In this document: positions 43,210 through 53,887 of the stretch, piece by piece
Position numbering within the stretch: the stretch's first letter is position 1
How the letters are laid out: each line of letters begins with the position of its first letter
NCBI GenBank assembly: GCA_014526335.1
Contig: JACTAT010000016.1
Location: 5,511,346 to 5,575,345, forward strand
Source: Chrysaora quinquecirrha
Lineage: Eukaryota; Cnidaria; Scyphozoa; Semaeostomeae; Pelagiidae
DNA length: 64,000 nucleotides
Direction of reading: 5' to 3'
Translations under genes and position numbers: made by a program
The notes under the pieces: generated by a model
What the model was told of the DNA's origin: nothing
Seen by the model: the letters and a program-made list of their open reading frames with translations, nothing else
Database searches by the model: none

Positions 43210-45973
43210 TCAGTTCTCAAGGCTCTTTATCTTTGTCTGTATCACTACAACTGCTTGCAAACTGGTGTACTTCTCTTGTTGGTGTTCTGAGTATGTAGGT
43301 GTTATCCACTTCCACATAAACGACATCAATTAGGTGTACTATTTCACTTAGACGCTCCACAGACATTTACCCTATTTCCATCTTAAAGCATGTCAGATTG
43401 CCACACTGCACAAGCTCCGCTAACCTCACAGTTTTCTTCTCAAGGTCGAAGCCAAGGACTTTGCTGAGATTTATCACTGGTTTGGAATATGTTGACTCCA
43501 CTGCAACTGTTGCAACAATTTGGTTATGAAATGGCACGCACAACTCTTCACTGCATTCTCCTGTTTACATGCCTAGTGACTCTTTAGTCTTTTTTGACAT
43601 GTGATCAGCTGCTTTTCGTATCTTCTGCACTAAATCCATTGCATCGTATCTTAAATGCTGCATGCGCACTGAATGGCTCATTAGTCTTTCCACGGACTGC
43701 CGGACCTCATCACTTTTTTCTGCTGTTGTGAGCCAATTAACGAGTGCTTTTCTTAAGGTGGTTGTTGTTTATTTTAGTCCCCCGTTGTGCTTTTCGAATG
43801 CCTTTTCTATGTATTTTGAGTATGAGGCAGATGTATCAAATGGACGGACGGTCGAATGAACAGAAAATCATGCTTGCACTGACCGAGCAGCTTACGTCTG
43901 TAGTCTGCTATAAAAATTCTTAAATGCCTGTCCACAAAGTCATAGTCACTTACTTTTATTCTATTGCTGCCGTAGGTCTTTTTCGTCTTGAAGAGGTAAA
44001 CCACCATATCGGTAGAGCCATCTTCATTTAATATGATCCAGTTGCTGTCATCCTCTTTGCTAGGTGGAATACCTTGTGCTACTCGAAGTCTCATCATGTC
44101 CTGGTTTCTTGAAGGGCTAACATTTTAGTGACAGAGTTGAATGCAACGAAAAACTTTCAATCTATAAACCATATTGAACTCTACCAGCAGCTGATTTTGC
44201 ATATGCCTTAGCTGTGCAACTTTGGGTAGTTCGTCCCACTTGCCATTTGTCTTTGTGTCTCTTAGATTGTACTTTGCCAAGGCAATCAAACTCTGCACAT
44301 AATTGGCTGCAGTGCCGCTGCTGAGACCTCTGGTTCGATCTTCAATGAATCCCCATGCTGTCGCAATGTCCATTACATCGTCAAGCGTTGCTGGTCTTCT
44401 TTTATCTGCTTCAACAAATTTCAGGAACTCTCTAATATGATCCTGGTGTCGCTTCGCTGTGCCGTCAGACATGCACGGTGATGGCCTCCGTGGATTGATA
44501 GCTTTAGTGTAGAATTGGCTGAATTCTTGCAGCTGCTCCTCAAGCTGTTCACTCAGCCGGGCTGGGTCTCTTCTTCTTTTCTTAGGCGATTCAGTGTCCT
44601 CTTTTGGCTCTGTGCTTGGTGCTAGATGCTGCATTTCCTTGTCATCTGCGCTTGCTTTCCTGAGTGAAAGAAGGTAATTGCTTTAAACTCATTGTGATCT
44701 GTAACAATAATGACTGGGTAGAAATTGTTTTGGTAAATCGTGGCGTGATATGTGAGGTTTGGTACTCACCGGTTTTGTTTTTCTCTTTTTCCTGGCTGGA
44801 CACAAGTGCCGATCTGTTTCCAGGAACCACTGGCATTTTAGGTACAGTTAGGGAGAGAGGAACTTGTTTCGAAGCCATGGTGGATTCTTTGACGTTGGTT
44901 ACTGATTGCTTCTCCGTTGGCTGCTCTTTTATTATTTCAAAACTCTTGCAGTCTTTAGTTTCCGAGCTTCTGGGCGATTTCTCATCACCTTTAAGCTGCA
45001 CCACTGTGTCGCAAGATGCTGCTGCTGTCCTAGAAAAGAAACAGCTTATTTCTTGAGTTAACAGTTCATAAAAAACGTTGGTGAATGACTAATGGAATAA
45101 TAATCCATGAAATACTCTAGCTTACCAGACATCAGCTGAACAGTCACTGCCAAGCTGAGCAGTTGCATGTTGTGCTGGGCTGATGGCCAGTTCATGGTTG
45201 GCAAGGCTGACATTCATTTTTCGTTGCTCTGATGGTGGCAAAGTTTGCATCCCTGCTGCTATTTCGGAAGGCTTGAAGATGTTGTCACTGTCTTCAAGAC
45301 ATTGTCGAAAGAATGCTTTCAGAGAAGTGAGTTCAGCATTAATATCTGTCTCTTGTATTTTCACTGTGTCGCTAGTCTCTCGTTGCTGCTCAGGTTTGAC
45401 TACGCTTGTCTCTCGTTGCTGCTCTGGTTTAACTCCACGCCTGAGCTTCAGGATGGTCTCGACGTCACCAACTCGAATCAAGAACTTCCGACCCGTCTTA
45501 TTGCCAAGTGTTTCCTGTAGGTAATCACGTTCTGCACCTTTTGCCTCCACGGATTTGATTCCGTGCCTACTCATGAAGGAGCGTAACCCACTGTTTGTCC
45601 AGCCTGGGATGATTCTTGAAAGCAAGTCGTCTTTGGTGACATAAGTTTCGCCGTTCACGGTCAACTGGCAGATTCCTTGTACACCTTGGATTAAAAGTAG
45701 AAACTCGTTTAGTTAGAAAGTAGTTGATGATAGCTTGAATCATTTAGTCCACAAGTGATAGTGATAGTTCCTTGGCATTTATATTCTATTGCATATTTGT
45801 CTGCTATTTCTGTATTACTATTTATAGACGGCTTACTGTAAGGCCAGGTTATGCATTCTGCGTCACGCTTACAGTTCAGCTATGATACGTAGAACAATGA
45901 ACAGTGTAAGGAGATCAAACTGATGACTGATTACTTACCCCCAAGGCTGATCCATTGCGTCTGAATCGTTGAC
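43210..45973 (-). pseudogene. Spliced tyrosine-recombinase (Crypton-like) gene with lesions
   Basis: Phase-consistent minus-strand exons are 45973-45939, 45684-45126, 45029-44770, 44654-44170 and 44100 onward, each with AG/GT borders. The second exon gives a compact N-terminal domain (YVTKDDLL...SFMSRHGIKSVE) and an 11-residue tandem duplication (KPEQQRETS). The fourth gives the helical core-binding domain of phage-integrase-type recombinases (AKRHQDHIREFLKFVE...TAANYVQSLIALAKYNL). The last region gives the catalytic part: a Lys-bearing KTKKTYG, then TTLRKALVNWL (box II Arg), RLMSHS (His) and RMQHLRYD (Tyr). Breaks: a frameshift at a CCGT repeat near 43,850, TAA near 43,772 and near 43,586. 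The region expected to hold the first catalytic Arg is not visible. The frame continues to KDKEP and a stop near 43,210. Metazoan Cryptons are YR-only DNA transposons, so a domesticated or dying Crypton is the best guess. Confidence 0.65.
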
Positions 45974-46733
45974 CTGCAAAACAGTTGGAAGAGTATGAGA
46001 CTATGCCACAAGACCAGCGCGCTGCAAAGCCAGACTTTATGATATCTCACTGCTGACCTATTTCGTTTTATCTTTCAGATAATAAGCAAGCCTTACAGCC
46101 GAAGATGAGATCAAAGGTCATAGAAAGGCAAGAACTTTGAATAGAGACTCGCTTTATAAATAACTTAGTTTAAACGTCTATAATGGACATTACTGAGCTC
46201 AATGTTTGTTTACGCTCAAATTTACTGTATCACACGTTTCATTGAATAGACCACATTTCAAAAACACTAGTCGCGAAAAGATTAAGCAGAAAACTGTAGT
46301 CAACTGAATGCATTGCCCAAAAAATTTATGCTCTGATTCATATACTTTGTCTCGATAATTCAATACTCATCTTGAAATTATGTTACAAGTCTTATACAAA
46401 TACGACAAAGAAACGAAACCAAATGTTTGGATTAATGATAAACGACAGGAATTAATGAATTCAAAATTATGTCTTGCTAAACATGTTTGAACGAAGAGTG
46501 TATCACTTGGAGACATTTCTCAGAAATGCTCTTGTTTCTTGCAAGTCGAAAAACAATGTTAAGCAAAAAGTATTACTCTTTATGATAATTCCTTTTCAAA
46601 GCGTTTGTAAGTGATTTACTCCTCGGATTAAACAGTTTATTCCTGACTAGAAACATCGAATAATATAAATTGCTAAAATGTTCTTCAAACAGATAACAGA
46701 TAATTTTATTAACACTACGAAATTAAGTCCAGT
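45974..46733. other. Gap between the two minus-strand modules
   Basis: AT-rich, with no coding frame and no element ends. If the two modules are one gene, this is intron; no exon donor at the end of the upstream module in the right phase was found. Confidence 0.4.
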
Positions 46734-47400
46734 CTATATTGTCATTTTATCAGCTTGGGCTTGTGTGATAACTTTGTCCTTTACGAGTACCTCAAGTAGC
46801 TTTTTATCTCCTTCTGGGTTGAGCAGACGTAGCCAATCGTAGAAATGTTTGTCGTCGGATTTTCTTTCGCCAGCGAGGATTGTCACTGCAGTTTTCCAGT
46901 GGAGGAAAATTAGCTGTCTTGCTTGTTGGCCCTCTGCCTTCTCCAGGCGACCGCCAAGTTCGCTGAAAATTGCCCAAAATTTTGTGCTATTCCTGCTCGG
47001 GTTCACTGTAGTGAGTCTCGGTGCCATTTTGATGACTTGGCCAACATTGTTTATTTCATAGAAGCGGGTCTTCTTGAACTGGAAGCAGTTGTCGCAAAGC
47101 TCTATGAGTTTTTCCACCTGTCCTCGTCCTTCCTGAAAGCGCTCCTTCAGACCGCAAAGATGAGGTGCTAGCTGCAACTGCAGTTTAAATGGAGACGGAG
47201 TTGATGCTTCGTACAGGTCGGCTATTCCTTCGTACAAATTGCACCAAGCACAGCCAAGGTCTGGGGAAGAGCATTTCTGTTTTCTCCCCTTGATACTGTC
47301 GATAGAAATACGCTTACCTCTTTTGAGTGGACATTTCTTGCACTGACATAAAGGGCTGACTTCTTTGCTCTGGAGGTAATCAGCGATGGATCTGGCCCAG

Positions 47401-47971
47401 CTGCCTTGCGTCAAGGCCGCTGCTGACTTGGGCCTCTTTTTCATGCTCCTTCTTTGCCAGCAGGCTTCTCCTGCTGCAGCTGCTGCTCATCGTGTTTGCG
47501 AATCGACTCTGAAATGAACGTGGTCGTCATCTTCTCCATCACTTCTCGTGCGTGTTGTGAACTCTTGAAGTGGCTTTGTGAGCCAAGTCCAAGCTCTCGA
47601 ACAGCTTGTGTGGAGAACCCCATCTGCTGACTTCCAGGTGTACTGTCGGCATCAGATTGTTGACCACCTTCATCTTCTGGCCCAGCTGCCTTGTGTCAAG
47701 GCCGCAGCTGACTTGGGCCTCTTTTTTCTTGCTCCTTCTTTGCCAGCAGGCTTCTCCTGCTGCAGCTGCTGCTCGTCGTGTTTGCGAATCGACTCTGAAA
47801 TGAACGTGGTCGTCATCTTCTCCTTCACTTCTCGTGTCTGTTGTGAACTCTCGAAGTGGCTTTGTGAGCCAAGTCCAAGCTCTCGAACAGCTTGCGTGGA
47901 GAACCCCATCTGCTGACTTCCAGCCGTACTGTCGGCATCAGATTGCTGACCACCTTCATCTTCTGGCCCAG
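47401..47971 (-). repeat. 285/286-bp tandem duplication inside an exon
   Basis: Unit 1 is 47401-47685 and unit 2 is 47686-47971. A third partial copy of the boundary motif (TCTGGCCCAGCTGCCTTG) lies at 47,962. The same motif therefore stood at both borders of the ancestral single unit, which would have allowed misaligned recombination. Units are about 95% identical. The length of 286 is not a multiple of three. Confidence 0.95.
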
Positions 47972-48984
47972 CTGCCTTGTGTCTTGCTATCACACGTTCA
48001 GTTACCTCTTCCATGGTCAAGGGGCCCAGCGATAGCAAGTTGAAAAAGTCGTATCCATGCCTGAAGGGAGAGATTAGAGATGGTATTAAAGCAAACTGTG
48101 GATCAGTGCTTGGTGGAAAATGGTTCAAAGTAACAAAAGAAAAAGCAACAAGGAACAGAAGTTAAACTCACCTAAACTTGAGCTCGCAGAGTCTAGTGTT
48201 GCTCAGTCTTGCGTCCTCTGACTTCAGTGACAGAACTGTTTGCCTGGCATCAACAAGCTCTGTCTCAGTGAGCCCAGTCTTTTCTAGAACTCGGCTGGAT
48301 GCAAAAGACCGAACATCTCCAATCGCAAACTTGCGCACGAATTGATTGGTGACTTTACTGGCACAGATGACATTCTCCAGTGTAAAGCCACCATGTGGCA
48401 GTGGTATCAGTCTTCTCGGGAACCCATGCGTGATCTCGACGGAGATGTCTGACCACTCTGGTGCGTTCAAGCACATGACGTTGCCCATTATGTCTACCCT
48501 GACCTTGTCTAAGTTGCGATCATAGTGTGGACAATCCACGCATCGAACAGCATCCGGAGCTGGTGAACCTGACTGCATGAACAGCTCTTCTCTTGGTAGT
48601 GATTTTCTGGCTCGCTCGCTTGTTATGCTGTTGTTACACATGTCAAGCGCGTCAATGTAGCTTTTGTAGTCTAGCAGGCAGTGCTGGCATGTTTGTTTGG
48701 TTTGCTCTGCTGTTGTGAAGAAGGTTTCCTTAACTCCTGGCGGCAGCTCGTTGTCTCCCCGTAGAGCACATGGTAAGCAAAGAGTATCCAGAAGGAGGTT
48801 GTTGAAGTTGAATTTCATTACTGTGGCTTCTGGGTTGATGGCCAAGGCAGCTGGGATGATGTTCTGGTTGCTTTCAGGGGCCTTCGGGATTTTGGAGGTG
48901 CTTACCAGTGACCTTTGTTTCACCTGGGCGACTGCCTCCTTCATCTCTTTGCACTCAGCTTCAATGTCTGGGGCTGGTCTAATG

Positions 48985-48991
48985 TAGCAAC

Positions 48992-49022
<31 letters not shown>
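48985..49022. repeat. (ATA)n microsatellite in intron
   Basis: Uninterrupted ATAATA run just upstream (minus strand) of the 48,978 splice acceptor, replacing the usual polypyrimidine tract with TTATTATTATT. Confidence 0.9.
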
Positions 49023-49823
49023 GTAACTACGGCAATTATAAACACAGTGGTAGCTGCGTGAGAAACCAACAAATACCAACTATTTAGCTACGGTAAAGCA
49101 CAAAAGTTCATAAGACTGCCTCTCAGTTCTCCCACTGTATAGATTAACCAAAACATAATCATGTAATATTTAGACGAAAAACCGGTGAACAACACTGTAG
49201 TGAACCTTTTCTACTCTAGATTTAGACCGATAATAATCAATTCTTTTCATTTGACTTGTTTGCAATCGCGGGTTAAATGACGTTCAATGTGGCCAAATTG
49301 TTGTTACGAGTGTGCCTGAGGTGTTGCTGATGTCCCGATGCAGCCGATTTTTAGGCTTATGTCACATTTGAATAGAATAACAATCTGACTGCGTTGAACC
49401 TCATTCAGGAGGCCCCTCGACCCTTGATTGCAAAAGGTCTAATGAAAGGAAAGATGTCTTTTGGATGCAGATTTTTACCTTGATTTTTACACACATTACA
49501 TGCAAACTTGAAGTGCAGCTATGTAGACCGAAGTTTGTAATTGCTAGCTTGCTTATAAAACATGAAAATGTCAATTATGAATAGCTACATCCAAATGCAA
49601 ATGTCTTTCACTGGCGAGTAAAGCGATCTTTCCCTTGAACATGCAATTATGTGCACAGACACAAGCTTCACGCAAGAGCCTGACCTAGCCAGGAAAATTT
49701 CGGCGTTTATAGAACATTCCCCAAAAGCGGATTACCCTCTCTATGCTCCCTTGTAGAGGAAACAAAGCATAGACTGGTTTGGCGAACGAAGGTTCTCACA
49801 TGCATGCTTGAACTGCAGGTTTA

Positions 49824-50232
49824 CCGTAAAAGCTCTACTAAGCCCCCTGTCTCTTTTTAGCCCCCCTCTCTGTTAAGCCCCCCTTTTCAAGAAGAAATTT
49901 TAAGTAAGCCCCTCTTCTTTACTAAGCCCCCATCTAATTATGGTCCCTTGAAAGTTCAGTAGTAAACGTATGAAACTAAGTTGTAACGTGTTTGATATCC
50001 AAAACTTGTTCTTTACAATAACTACTTAGTTGCTACGAATTTCATGTGATCTGAGGTTGAAACTTTCCTTTTTTTGTTTATTTTTTTAATGTCTGTAGCT
50101 TTCATTTTGACAAATAAAGAGCAGAGTATGCTAAATGATTTATTAAGCCCCCACCCTCTAATAAGCCCCGGTCTCCGCTAAGTCCCCCTCAAAAACTTCC
50201 AAAATGACATAAGCTAAATAGAGCTTTTGCGG
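49824..50232. mobile_element. TA-flanked MITE in intron (CCGTAAAAGCTC ends)
   Basis: Inverted ends CCGTAAAAGCTCTA (left) and TAGAGCTTTTGCGG (right) with TA on both sides (49822-49823, 50233-50234). 409 bp, filled with repeated TAAGCCCCC. Likely a mariner-superfamily MITE. It sits in the intron between the 50404-50284 exon and the 807-nt exon. Confidence 0.82.
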
Positions 50233-50865
50233 TATTCGAGTAACGTGTAATTGAAATGCTGCATAACTTGTATTTGAACTTACCGAGCTTCGCTGCTCTC
50301 CACCAAAAGAAAACTAGCACCTGTTAGGCGCTTCTGGGACTTTGGTCTTCGTGGAGTTTCGTCATCACTGTCCTCCTGAATCTCCTGAGCTCTTTCAGAA
50401 AGTTCTGCAAGAAGGCAAGACAAGAAAAGCATCAGGCAATTGTGCCAGTTATTTAGACTAGTGCAAAACTAGACAGAAAGTGATGAAGCTCTAAAATCGG
50501 GCCATAAATTCACAAAGCGACAATGGAAATAGAAAACCAACCTTGCTGTGCTTCTTCATCTGTGCTAGCAGCAGCGGCGACTGTAACTGTCTCCTGTGTT
50601 TCGACATGATGATCATCTTGGTCTGAAGGAAAGATGAGAAAGAACAGGTTATTCTAGAAATACGGTCAATTACATCGAATGAAAACCAGGTCCTCCCTTC
50701 CCCAGTTGTACACAACGGCGTGTGCTCCGCCATTTTTTTTTTGCATGGGCGGGAAGCCACAAGTGGACTTTCTAGGGTTTGAAATATCCAAAAAGGGCAT
50801 TCAACATAAAACACGCTTGACCGATGCAATTTGTTCTTACGAGAGGCCATTAACAAAGAAACAAT

Positions 50866-51672
50866 TTGATATTAATAACGAAATTTGATATTAATAACCT
50901 TAAAATTAAAATATATAGCAAAGAAAATCTGTTGAGCAAAAACATAACTAAAAAGAATAATAGAATGATAAAAAGGATATGTGGTAAATATCTGACTAAT
51001 GACTTTGAATTGAAATGGCTTAAAGAAATAAACAGTTTATCAAAAATGAAATTTTACAAAAACTTTAAAAGTAAACCTGAAGTAAGTAAATATCTATTAC
51101 ACGTAGAATCAAGAAAACATAGAACAGCTTTAACTAGACTAATTGTCAGTGCACATAAGTTGAAAATCGAAACAGGAAGGTATGGAAATAAAAATAACCG
51201 TGCAGAACAGACTATGCGAACTTGTGATTATTGCAAAAATAATCCAAAACCTATAGATGACGAAGTGCACTTCTTGTTTGACTGTGAAAATAACAATCAA
51301 CAAAGAAAAACTTTCTTACAAAAGATAAATGTAAGTCATGCCTCACTATTAGAAATGAACGTAAGAGAGAAGATTAATTTGACCAATAATATATTGAATA
51401 ATGAAATATTAAAAGGACGAGTGATATCTTTAGCGAAATTTGTATACGAATCTGTAGAATCAAGAAAAAATTCATAGTGTATTTAGTTTAGATAAACTTA
51501 TTAATTATTTTAACGAAATATTGCAATTTATACAACTCTATTTTGTAACTGTTTAATGTAGTATCACACAATTAGTAGTAATCATATGTTGTATGATATG
51601 CTAACGTTGTATGTATACTATTAGATCCTGTAAAGGGTGTTTAATTATGAAATGAAATGAAAATGAAATTAA
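50866..51672 (+). mobile_element. 5'-truncated LINE in gypsy III
   Basis: The open frame 50866-51477 (203 codons) is the C-terminal part of a non-LTR ORF2. It has the zinc-like motif CDYCKNN...DEVHFLFDCENN near residues 115-140 and a Lys/Asn-rich composition. The 3' end is a microsatellite-like tail (ATGAAATGAAATGAAAATGA, 51,646-51,668). It separates ERPLTKKQ from LKGFSGLAGF in the gypsy RT, so it is a later insertion. The frame is undamaged. Confidence 0.82.
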
Positions 51673-53765
51673 AAGGGTTTTCGGGCCTTGCAGGATTTTA
51701 TCGAGCCTTTATTCAAGATTTCGCCACAATCAGCCAACCCTTGAACAGTCTTACAAGTGACACAGTTGAGTTTAAATGGTCTGATGCCTGTGAAAATTCG
51801 TTCAAGCGATTAAAAGATCAACTGTCATCAGAGCCTGTTTTACAATTCCCAAACCTGAAACTACCTTTGTCATAGAAGTTGATGCCAGTGACCTCGCAGT
51901 TGGTGGTGGTCTGTCTCAAGTGGGACCTGACGATAAATTCCACCCTGTTGATTATTTCTCTACAGCTCTACAGAAATCTCAACTTAACTGGTCGGCAGCA
52001 GACAAAGAAGCATATGCTCTGATCACTGCAGTCAGGCATTGGCACTTATACCTTGCTGGAACACAATTTATTTTGAACTCTGATCACAACCCCTAAACCC
52101 ACCTTCAAGAACAAAAGAATCCTTGTGGCAAATTGGACGCCGGTTATCCGAATTAAAAGAGTACGATTATGAAATAAAGTATATACCAGGCAAAGAAAAT
52201 GTGAAAGCTGACACTTTATCGCGAACAACCGGTGCCTCTGACATTCAACCAAATTCTGATTTTGACCACAAAATCTACACAATGTTCACAGACAATGATG
52301 ATTTTCAGACTCAGTTGTGAGAGGAACAATCTACCAACACATTAATTCAAGACGCCTATCAGCACATTATCAACAATTTTAGAATACCAAAGGGGCATTT
52401 GAAAAGAATTAAACAGCAACTTCGATCGAAAATGGGTTACTTACTAAATCAGGGCACCCTGTGATTCCACCATCATTAAAAAAATTAATTGTGCGTGAGT
52501 ACCATGATATTGCACATTTTGGAGCAGAAAAGTTATATGCATTATTGAGGGATCGATTTTATTGGCCAAATATGTTCAGCTACATCAACTCATTCTTATT
52601 GGCTTGTAATACATGTCAAAGAACCAAATTTGACACTCAGCCTCCTAAAGCCCCCATCGTCCAAATGTATATTCCTAGTGCGCTTATGCAATTTATTTCC
52701 ATAGATATTGCATATTTATCAAAGATAACAGAGCTTATTAAGACGTTTTACTAATTGGTGACATTTTCTCAAAGTTCATTACCGCTCCAGTTATAGTCGA
52801 AGCACTATTGAACCATTGGGTCAGTGGTACACCTTATTATCTACTATCCGACCAAGGCTCGAATGTTGATGGAAAACTTCATAGCCAAGGCAACGGCTTT
52901 GCCGAACGCAATATATGTACTATCAAGGACATGCTTATATCTGTGTTACTCCATCGTCGTGTTCCACAGTCACAATGGAGAAAACTTTTACCAACTGTAG
53001 TGTTTGCATTAAATACCAGTCTAAGCAAAGCAACGAAATGCGTACCCTATAACGTAGTATTCGGAAGATCAGCTCCCTTGCCTAAGGATATTGTTTTTCA
53101 AGACGTGTCGCAAGACAAATTCGAACATCCTCTCTCTGCAGGTGATTACGAGCAGACTGTTTCGTCTTCTTTAAACAACATTCACAATCAAGTACTGAAA
53201 ACATTGGAATTGAACAAACTCACAATGCGAAAACACCACAATCGCAATACTCGTGTTATCTATTACCAAGTTGGACAGAAAGTGTGGCTAAAAACTTAGC
53301 ATTATAAGACAGGTGAGAATCAAAAGTTAGCGCCTCGAGGGAACAGCCCATGGACTATTCTACAACAGTTACCGAATGGAGTAAACTTCAAGATTAGAAG
53401 TCGAAATAACGAAACCAAAGTGGCTCACCATCATCGTTTATTGCCTGTCGTAGCTAATGATGGTGAATCATCGGCAGAAGTATCAGACAATTCTTTTATC
53501 CCTCAAGATCTAGAAACCCACAGCGCGATTTCGTCAGACACGAGCTCATCCTCAGAAAGTGATTTTGAAGTAGGTGAAGATGACAGCGATGAGTCGGATC
53601 CTGAAATGATAGACATACCTTTACGGAGATGTTACCCGAGACGAGATAGACAAGCAAGACATCTCCCTGGAGCTATACCTTGGAACGCTTTTGCTGATTA
53701 ATAAACGCTACTTTTAAATATTTTTGCCTAATATTGTATTCCTAGTTTTGTTAGAGGGGGAGAAA

Positions 53766-53887
53766 TGTTAGGAGCATACCCCATGTTGTGCTTGTACATA
53801 ATCACCTGTATGTGATTCCACTCTCATTCGCTTGCTGTTCTAATAGAAACCAAAAGTCACTTTCTTTCTCTGATATTGTATCTAACA
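53766..53887 (+). repeat. Gypsy III 3' LTR
   Basis: 122 bp with 6-bp inverted termini TGTTAG...CTAACA, directly after the polypurine tract. It is unusually short for a gypsy LTR. The next base is already BEL reverse-transcriptase sequence. The 5' LTR is missing. Confidence 0.7.

Larger units (their letters stand above)
46734..50733 (-). pseudogene. Spliced Cys-rich gene broken by tandem duplication
   Basis: Exons, all in phase with GT/AG borders, are: possible first exon 50733-50712 (AAAATGGCGG start context; weak donor), 50622-50542, 50404-50284, 48978-48172 and 48060-46734 (TAG). The 807-nt exon carries paired-Cys motifs (CLPCALRG, CQHCLLDYKSYIDALDMC, CVDCPHYD) that suggest zinc binding. 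The last exon adds CQCKKCPLKRGKR and CSSPDLGCAWCNLYE. No family is recognised. The last exon contains two copies of a 285/286-bp segment (47401-47971) that break the frame: a stop follows the first passage at about 47,672, and the other copy has lost one base and gained TGA near 47,445. It shares base composition, strand and style with the recombinase module 0.8 kb downstream and may be its N-terminal partner or a second ORF of one element. Confidence 0.6.
50741..53887 (+). mobile_element. Gypsy element III, 5'-truncated, split by a LINE
   Basis: It begins inside RT (VDFLGFEISKKGI, about 50,757) and is cut by a LINE at about 50,866. It resumes at 51,672 (LKGFSGLAGFYRAFIQDFATI). Then come RNase H (EVDASDLAVGG, 51,875-52,220, with RRLSELKEYDYEIKYIPG), an integrase H2C2 zinc domain (52,500-52,640: H..H..CNTCQRTKFD) and a shortened core lacking the first Asp region. 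The integrase C-terminal half (52,808-53,300) and an acidic Ser/Asp/Glu tail (53,420-53,701) follow. A purine tract AGAGGGGGAGAAA (53,753-53,765) precedes a 122-bp 3' LTR. Multiple stops and shifts. Confidence 0.85.

Noticed and set aside
42780..43333. Several 68-116-codon ORFs with repeated CCVAQGYKEGT-like words
   Set aside because: Generated by the 54-bp tandem repeat. The real coding signal on this stretch is on the minus strand left of the array.
45939..45973. Start codon of the recombinase gene in the 35-nt exon (ATGGATCAGCC)
   Set aside because: After splicing, that ATG is not in the frame of the conserved domain. The exon fits better as an internal or 5' leader exon.
47578..48165. 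Plus-strand ORFs of 62-112 codons over the duplicated exon
   Set aside because: Antisense shadows of the minus-strand exon. The minus strand shows splice borders and phase continuity.
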